NCBI RefSeq assembly: GCF_030936135.1
Contig: NC_082637.1
Coordinates: forward strand, 42,791,821 to 42,855,820
Source: Gavia stellata
Lineage: Eukaryota > Chordata > Aves > Gaviiformes > Gaviidae
DNA length: 64,000 bases
Reading direction: 5' to 3'
Part shown: positions 56,184 to 64,000 of the stretch, in pieces
Numbering within the stretch: the stretch's first letter is position 1
How the letters are laid out: each line of letters starts with the position of its first letter
The notes under the pieces: model-generated
The model's input: only the letters and a program-made list of their open reading frames with translations
Database searches by the model: none
What the model was told of the DNA's origin: nothing
Made by a program: the position numbers and the translations under genes

Positions 56184-59100
56184 GGAATTTGTGGCTTCCA
56201 AACCTCATTTTCCAACACTTCTAGTTTACAGAGGGAAGAGAGAAACAAACAAACAAAAAAATCAGTATAACATCCCCAGATAGAATCAAGTGAAATTCTT
56301 TATTCCTTGGTTCATTTTTCCACACTACCGTAGACAGATCACTGTTTGGGACACTGAAAAAATACTTGGGTCACATACAATACCATACAATGCCATTGTA
56401 TTTTGACATGTGAGTGAAGCACTAATATTATCTATTAATATTGCACATGAATATTTGAGATGTTTGTTCCATAGTCTTTACTCTCACAAACTTCTCTGAC
56501 CACCCCAGATTTTCTGTTCTCTGTTTTGCAGTTACTCCCTTTCCTGTGACCTTGAGCAGAGGTTATGTCAACAAAATACCAGCTATTTGAGGAATAGGAA
56601 AATTTGTCTACTTGTCTGTGATGCCAAAATTTATAGTTTAATTCAATCACATATACTAGATGATGATAAAAAGAATCCATTTCATATGTCTGTACCCTGT
56701 TTTTACTAGAGCTATTCAGAAATAACTTTATCTTGTTTTCCTTCAGGATTTGCTGGTGTAAGTATGGCTTCCAGAAAATTGGAAAAAGAAAGAAATATTA
56801 AAAAGTGAACACATGCTGATATTCCTCATTCTTACTTTTCTTCTACTTACACTGGACCTACTAAAATCCAGCAGTTACAGAGCTTTCAACCAGGGCTGTT
56901 TCAAATACTAATAAAAAAGAACAGCCTAGAACAACCATATATAGTAAGTAATGCAATAACGTACCACTGTTAAATAAACTGGCATGATAAATTAATGGGA
57001 TTACTTTTCTATCTGTGTTTCCCAGCAGTACTTAAAAAAATGAATTAAACCGAATTTCCATCCCCTTCAAGTAATACACAAACATATATCCGTAGTAGAA
57101 ATGGTCTCTTTTCCTGAATAAATGATTTTGGTTATCGAACCCTGGAACATAGACTAATTTGGGCTACATAATTTAATCTGGCTAATCCTGTACATAGCTT
57201 CTGATTTACTCACAGTGTATTACAAGAAAAGGCAACCAAGTTTAGTGTGAAGATGTGTATTAATCTCTATCATTGTTTCAAAGGTTAAATCAGAGGAATA
57301 GCTCTAAGCACACAAAAGTTAACAAAACGTGCCTCTGGGTTCTGCAGCGATGTAGCATTTGTACTTCTTCAGTGGTCAGGCACAAGCACACACGCCTTGT
57401 ATATCCTCTTCTGTCCAATACTTTCTTGCCACCTCATTTTCCTACACCAATATCTTGCAACAGTTTTCTCCTTTATCCAGCCACCTTTACCACAAAACCT
57501 GCCAGAACCTAATTACCCTTGAGATCTATCTCCTCTGTAACTTTGGCTGACACATGTCAATGGGTTTAAAAGTTACAAGGGGTGAAGAAAGGCAGCTATG
57601 CACACAGTGTGATCACAGAAAACTTCTTAAGAAACCAGACTTAATACTTATTAAATTTATTCCAGCCTTATAAAAACAATAGAAAAGCCTGATGAATTAG
57701 TCACAATACATTAAAAAAAGTTCCACGAAGAAAAAAGTATGTTTCCCAATAATGATATTCACTTCGTAAGTGTTCAAATTAGGCAGAAAGTTACTGGGGG
57801 GTTTTGCTATTAGGTTGGTTTGCACACATATTCCACCAGTGACTGTAATGGAGTTCTTTCAGATTTATAGTGACTCAGGAAAAGCATGAATAAAGTTCTC
57901 TGGAGATACAATATGTGTAGATTCCTGAAAGGAAGGAAGAAAATTCAGGGAAAAAAAGTTGTGATTAGATAACGTTCGTCTCAAATTAAAACACAACACA
58001 AAAATGCAGCTGGCTAAGAATAGGAAATTCACCCATGCCTTGGTTTCCTTCCTTGGAAGTAATGAGGTTCACAGATCCAAAAGCCTGCATCTCCATTCTG
58101 CACAGCCCTGCATGTAGAGCAAACCTTTCAAGTGGTAGGAGATTTGGGACTCCTGTTGACACAGGCTACTTTGAGATTTCCTAGCCTAAGGAAGAGTCTC
58201 AATTAGTGAATTCAGAGTCAGGAAAGAAAACAAATCAAAACTCAAGCATTAAGATGAAATAGAATGATCTTCTGGCAAAGCAACAAATTCAACTATTAGT
58301 CCAAGGAAACAAGTTTTCAGATGGAACTTGCATGAAGTTTCTTACTTCTGAGGTGAACTGATTTAAACCACATGATTTTCACAGGGGAAACTGGCAGGTG
58401 TAGGATGAAAGTGACGTAAATAGGTTTTTTAAGATGTGGTTATTACATATGTAAGAGCTACTGGGGTCACAAAGAGGTTCTCCAACCAACTGAAGACATG
58501 TATATACACACACACAAAAGAAAAAAAAAGAAGAAGGAAAAAAAGATAAGAATGTGGATGTCTAACCTCTACAGTTTGGTGGAAGTTCACTAGATTTGCC
58601 CCCCTGCCCCAACCACGCACCTTTGTACCTATTAAGATATCAAAGTTCTGAAGGAGTAAACACTGATACTGCAACATTAATTTCCTCTCATTTATTTCTG
58701 CAGTTCTACCAGAAAATATCTCAACCTCTTGCAAACTTTCTGGTCTTGTATTACAGACAATGAGAATGCATCATGCAAAGAAAGTTATGCAGGGAGTAAG
58801 CATGAACAACAATTCTGGATATTTACAGTATGCCAAAATAGCAAGAATTGAGCAATTCAGTGTTTCTGCATGCTAGCTCCAACTTCTTTTATTACTGTAT
58901 AGAGGTTCTGCGCCTCACAGGCAGCTGGAGACAAGATCCAGATTATTTAGACTTTATGATAGAACCAGGAGTATCTCAAAAGAAAAAAATGTCTTTCTTT
59001 CCCAGGACTGTCTCATAAAAAGATATATACATGAAAAACAAGAATTATTACTTATCTCTTCTTGAACAGCTCTAGACAGAGCAGCAGCTTGGTCTCTTGA

Positions 59101-60841
59101 ACACCTGAAGTACCAAGACTGCTAATAAATTAAGCCCTTCTTGAAAACAAATTGCTTTCCTGAAAAGAGATTGTGTTAGTTTGTCTCTATACAAAGTTTT
59201 CCATCCCTGGTGAACTTTACTTCTGACTTCATTACTTCTGATGCAACAAATCCTGACCTGAATAAAGAAAATACATGATATCACAGGCCATCAGCAGGTA
59301 CCTTGAACATAGTCAAATATTGTCTCATTCTTAAAGACACATATAAACATCAAACTTGAAAATAATAAGAAATACATCATGTCCTTGGAGACTCCACGTT
59401 AAAAGCATCTGGAGAAAATTAGATTTCTGGCCACCTTAAGTTTCTGCAACATGCTACAGGAACAGAAGAGGCAAATATAGTACAGTTCCACAATGCTGCA
59501 TCTTCATAATCACTCATACTTAATAATGACATACAACATTCACCCATCACTCTCTACAATTTATTTAAAAAAAAAAACAACAGCTGGACATTTTTAAAGT
59601 ATTTGACAGGCCACACCTCAAGAATTCACTCACTTGCAGTCTTACTGATGTACTTGCAGGACACAAACTATTTGCAGAAATGGTTTTGAATTGCGGACAG
59701 TTATTTTTGAGTGTGCTTCATTAAGATGTATAACAGCTTCATCAAATAGAGCTGACTATGATTATTTGCATAACAGTGAGAAAATTACTGAGAACAAGAC
59801 TGATGTAAGCATTCTAAATAATAAAAAACGGCTCTGAGTTTTCAGTTTCCCTGTCTCAGAGTATAGCTTTCAATATATTCAGAGACAAAGGGTCTTGATG
59901 GATTTGGGTTTTGCCTTTTTTTTTTTTTTAAACTCAGTTCTGACTAAGAACATCACATGAAATGCATTAAAATGAAGATACCACTTCTCAGTGAAAACAC
60001 CACATATTAAATGCTCTTGTTAATTCAGTATATAGGGAAATATGAAAGAATTATTTATTTAAGTTAAAGTGCATGTTTAAGAACATTTAGGCCTCAACTG
60101 GCAATAGTCTAAATATGCTAGATGATACTACAAAATGTATCTAAGTTTATGAGATTATCATCATTAACATTTCAGTCTTTATGATTAACATTTTAGTTAT
60201 ACTGCGCTACATGCTAGGCTGGGTCTTCCAAACTTCTCCCATCTTCCTTTTTTAAATAATAAATCGGCCATCATTGTGAAGTAATGCAGGACTTCAATTT
60301 CTAAAAAATTTTAAACACAGGAAGTACCAGATATCTAACAATATCTAACAATCTGCTTTACCAGATTTCAGTCCATATTTGTAGACATAATTCATTTAGA
60401 TGCTGTTGCTATCTGAACTAAAATGAACTCCAAGTCTTTTGATGTTCACCCATTACTAAGGACTGTTTTTAAGGACAATGTCCTTGGAAGCGCATGCTTT
60501 CCCACTGAGCCAAGCTGCTCTGCTGTCTTATTTCCTTGCTAAGTGATCTCCTTCGATATTATCTTATGTAGCATTGTAAGGGTACATCATGTTGTATGGC
60601 AGGTGGATGCTGCCAAACATAACACGTCCATCCCTGGAGAGATTACCTTCTAAAGACACTTCAGACACCTCACAGCACAGCACATGTGAGCATTACTTCA
60701 GACTTATACCAGCCTGCAACGCTTCCTCCTTAACCCCTTCAACTCATGTAGGGCACCAGATGCATTACTCATTCCAGTACCCAGCAGAAAAGCAAGTGAA
60801 GATGACCGTCAAATGCAAATGTTTGTTAGTTATTTTTCTGT

Positions 60842-60884
60842 ATTCTGTAATATCCCTGTATTCTCAAACAGGGATACAGAGAAT
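60842..60884. repeat. Imperfect hairpin
   Basis: The arms around tatccctgt and acagggata are exact, and the outer bases attctg and cagagaat pair with a small bulge. The loop is attctcaa. Confidence 0.55.
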
Positions 60885-63852
60885 CTTATGTTAGACTTCT
60901 GTTAATACAGTTTCTCTCCTCAAGCTCTGAAGATTTTGCATTCTCATCTTCTGTTTGATTTACTAAATTGTCAGTTTGAGTAATGAATAGACCCAACGAA
61001 CTTTATTTAAGAAATTAATTCCACATTTTCATGAAAGCCACTTCCTGTTCATTACTCTCCACTGAGCTTTTTAAAATCAATAGACATGAAAGCCCAGTCT
61101 TTTCTTTCCCCTCATCTGCTCAAATGTAGGGAAGCAGAGCACTCTGTATTTTGGTTTTGACTTTTGAAAGGCAAAAGGAGAGAAATGAGATTCATCGTCA
61201 CTTCCTTGTTAAGTAGCGAGACCTTCTAACTGAAGAGCTTTAGGCTATGGCACAACTCCCAACTGCATAACTGATTCCTCTCTCAGCTGTCTTTAACAGC
61301 AGTGGCACTGGATAATGGAGTCTTGCTCTCACATTTAAATTCCTATTACAACCCTTTTTCTTTTTTTATTAAAAAATAATCCAAGTGTGTAGACTCTAGC
61401 AAACAGAAACCCACTTTCTTCACTAATACTTTGTTTGTTTTATATCTCTTGAGGAAAATACCAGCTATTACGAAACACTGTCAATTCAGCCTCAAAGTTG
61501 ATCTATTGCTTGAAAAATCTGGGCTGTTAAAAACGATATGACAAGATGCATCTTAAAGTGCCTGCTCAGTTTGTTAATGATTTACTTTGACAAAAGATGT
61601 TGGAAAACCCATTTTCCTCTATCCTGAAGATGGCTGTTACTTTAAAAGAGATAAAAAAATGAATGGAATAACCAAAGAACTGACATTTTAGATCGTATGT
61701 ACTGCTATTGTACACTGTTGGTGTACGTATGCTGCTGGTGTATGTACTGCAGTTGGTAATTTATTCCAAATGCTCTATATACATTGGGACAGGAGATGGA
61801 GAGTGAATAAGTGTGTATTTCTCACCCAAATCAGCCTTATCACAGGTCTTGCAAATCCTAGGTATGGGCTCTAATTTTGTTATGACTTAGCTTTGTGGGA
61901 GGAACAGAAGGTTTGTGTTCTGGTGTTGCAAATCTTCCCAGCAAACTGTTTAGAAAACATTTCACTAAGAACATACCTCACGAGTTTTCGTAACTCCTAT
62001 GGTCCCCTCCGAGTCTTACAGTTCACATAGTAAACTTCATACCTTTAGTTTTACAGATTAACATGAATTAAATATGCTTGTAATAGAGATAGAAGTCATT
62101 ATTTACAAATTATTGCTTAAGAAACTGTATTTATAAATACAGGACAGTATGAACCTCTTTTTCTTTCTAAATAACCTGTTACATGTCAGTAAAAGAAGTG
62201 CCATGGAATTTGAAGTCAAGAAATGTTTTTACATTTATGAGAACAAGAGAAGAATACCATATTTTCACCATGTCAATCAGTATTTTCAGTGTCTATAATT
62301 TTATTTTTTAATCTAAGAATACTTGGTACTTAAAAGATTTGATGTCTACAGTCCAGAACCTCTTCTCATCCTGTTTGCCTCTACTGCCTTAGATATAAAA
62401 ATGTGTTAAAAGTGAAAATGCCTTACGAACTTTAAAATAATTCTGCTGGACAAATAGCTGGGTTTCATGGCTCCTCATTTATTACTTACTGGTAACTCAA
62501 TTTTGCTTTAAGAATGAGAAGACATCATCATAATATTTTCCAACTGGGAGCTGTGGTAGTGGTAAAATATAAAAATCCACAGCCCTCTAATAAATAAAGC
62601 TGTACACAACCTGCCTCAGAAGAGATCTCACACTGTTTCATCCAACAATAATCTTTGACTGAATCTCCCCTTTCCATGATGTGAAACCACCTCCTTCCTC
62701 TCCACCTGATAGTCAGGTGATGGGACAGTTGAGAGATGGACACTTTCCATACCTTTCACTGAAGTCACAGAACTTCTAGTGGAACAGTACTTACAAATAC
62801 CCCTCTTTAACAGCATATATTTAGTGGAGCCTAGGAATCTACATCTGCCTTTTCCAGCTGACAGTCTAAAAAGGACAGAAATAGTTTGTCACAGTTATTT
62901 AAGCAGAAACAAAAGAGGAAAAAGAAACATTCCTTCCACCTCCTAATTAGGAGGTTAGAGCACTCACTTGAAGAATGGAAACCTAAAGTTTAATCTCTGC
63001 TCTGATGTGTACTATGCTCTTCTGAATGTTGCTGTTTTACATTAGTCTATGCAAAGCGTCACATCAACACCAAGAGAGGCTCAGTTGTTTAGGATACCTT
63101 GCTCACTATGACGAGTTTAAGTTGTCCCTGTAACAAAGGCAGATAAACATCAAAACAGATTGAGTGCTGAAATGCTTGATACAGCAATGCCTAAGTCTGC
63201 ATTAATTTCAGCCCAAATGACAATTCTTTACATTAAAGAAAAGGACATGCTCCCTTCATGCACAAAAGGCCCACTGCATATAATAGAATTGGAAGAATTC
63301 ATCTTTTGATGGCTTTTCTTGACCGGCACCTGCTTCCATGACAGTTTTCAGCACGCATTTTTTCCTGTTGTATGCTAGAGCCCCCTAAAGCACAGAGAAG
63401 GTGACTTTTGTAAAAGGAGTCCTAACACACAAACGTTACCAGTCCTCTTTAAGAAAGTCATCAAGTACATTAGGAAGCATGACACAACTAATACAATACA
63501 CTTGGATACACTTTCAGCAAAGCCCTTAAATAAATACTGTTAGAGATAGTAAGTTATCACAGACAAAGAATAGGAGAGTAATCTTGTGGACTAAGAAGCA
63601 GCTAAAAGACAAAAAACCAACAGGGGGCTTAGACAGATGACCCACCCTCACAGAGGAGAGGGTTCAGCAGCAGATTTGATCAGGTATCTGCTACTCCATT
63701 CCACAAATAATCCACAAAAGATTACACCTTTACTGAGGTTACAGAGCCCGAAGATAACTCAAAATTAGTTAAGACAGGCAAAGCTAAAGCTGATGCTGAG
63801 TAAATGCAGAATTTCACAGTGCTGAGTGACTGCAAAAATAAATTGACAGATC

Positions 63853-63888
63853 AAACAAAACAAACAAACAAACAAACAAAAAAAAAAG
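63853..63888. repeat. (AAAC)n microsatellite ending in poly-A
   Basis: Several consecutive caaa units followed by a run of ten A. A simple repeat in the GNA14 intron, probably length-polymorphic. Confidence 0.85.
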
Positions 63889-64000
63889 AGAATCATTCAT
63901 TAATGGAACTACAAATGTCTTGATTCTGGACTCTTTTTCATACCGCATCCAGGCACTGGAAAGAATCATTGTAAGGGATCAGTATAATCACACCCTATTT

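Larger units (their letters stand above)
48376..64000 (-). other. GNA14 intron 2 (5' part outside the window)
   Basis: 15.6 kb. I looked on the minus strand for exon 2 (the P-loop region with KSTFIKQ and the IIHG block) and did not find it, so the exon should lie beyond 64000. The interval holds a CR1 copy, simple repeats, an inverted repeat and a candidate cryptic exon, listed separately. The rest is unannotated AT-rich intron. Confidence 0.6.

Noticed and set aside
56001..56201. Tyr/Val/Ile-rich 66-codon minus frame
   Set aside because: Produced by the 20-bp minisatellite.
60589..60894. 101-codon plus-strand frame
   Set aside because: No recognisable domain, no splice context, inside a GNA14 intron; consistent with chance.
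48376..64000. GNA14 exon 2 (P-loop continuation)
   Set aside because: Looked for its characteristic peptide on the minus strand and found nothing; intron 2 is long in this family, so the exon is expected outside the window.

Overview
This is a 64-kb piece of a vertebrate, almost certainly avian, genome. It is AT-rich, intron-dense DNA whose interspersed repeats are mostly CR1 non-LTR retrotransposons of the type found in birds, plus two solo retroviral LTRs. The pair VPS13A (forward) and GNA14 (reverse) in convergent orientation matches the conserved VPS13A-GNA14-GNAQ order of human 9q21. In birds that block is expected on the Z chromosome (inference from synteny). The LTR at 43962-44545 resembles a family I recall as common in non-galliform birds, but I cannot name the species.

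Left part (1-31140, + strand): the 3' end of VPS13A. I could place 20 coding exons of the main transcript (637-30200) plus one alternative terminal exon (18805-18867). All junctions are GT-AG and all reading phases match. The main chain encodes the last ~746 residues: the end of the VAB/SHR region, the conserved ATG2-C-like segment and the C-terminal PH-like domain. The alternative exon ends the protein before the PH-like domain and has its own poly(A) signals. Exon numbers 53-73 are counted back from a 73-exon human gene, from memory.

Middle (31140-40150): a convergent intergenic interval. It holds a long CR1 copy with a nearly open reverse-transcriptase frame (35728-37741) and a 1,439-bp solo LTR (38660-40098) with a perfect 5-bp target duplication.

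Right part (about 40150-64000, - strand): GNA14, the Gq-class G-protein alpha subunit. The five last coding exons (48375 down to 40941) encode 252 residues ending in REFNLV. A solo LTR sits in the intron between the exons at 45695 and 43764, and two CR1 fragments flank the exon at 48221-48375. From 48376 to the end of the window I find no GNA14 exon 2, so this is read as a long intron. It contains simple repeats, a perfect 12-bp inverted repeat and one in-frame candidate cryptic exon.

VPS13A (bridge-like lipid transport at membrane contacts) and GNA14 (receptor-to-phospholipase C-beta signalling) are neighbours by synteny and do not form a functional unit. I see no unknown multi-gene system. 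The most notable items are the PH-less VPS13A isoform exon, the two dated-looking LTR insertions, and the nearly intact CR1 frame.
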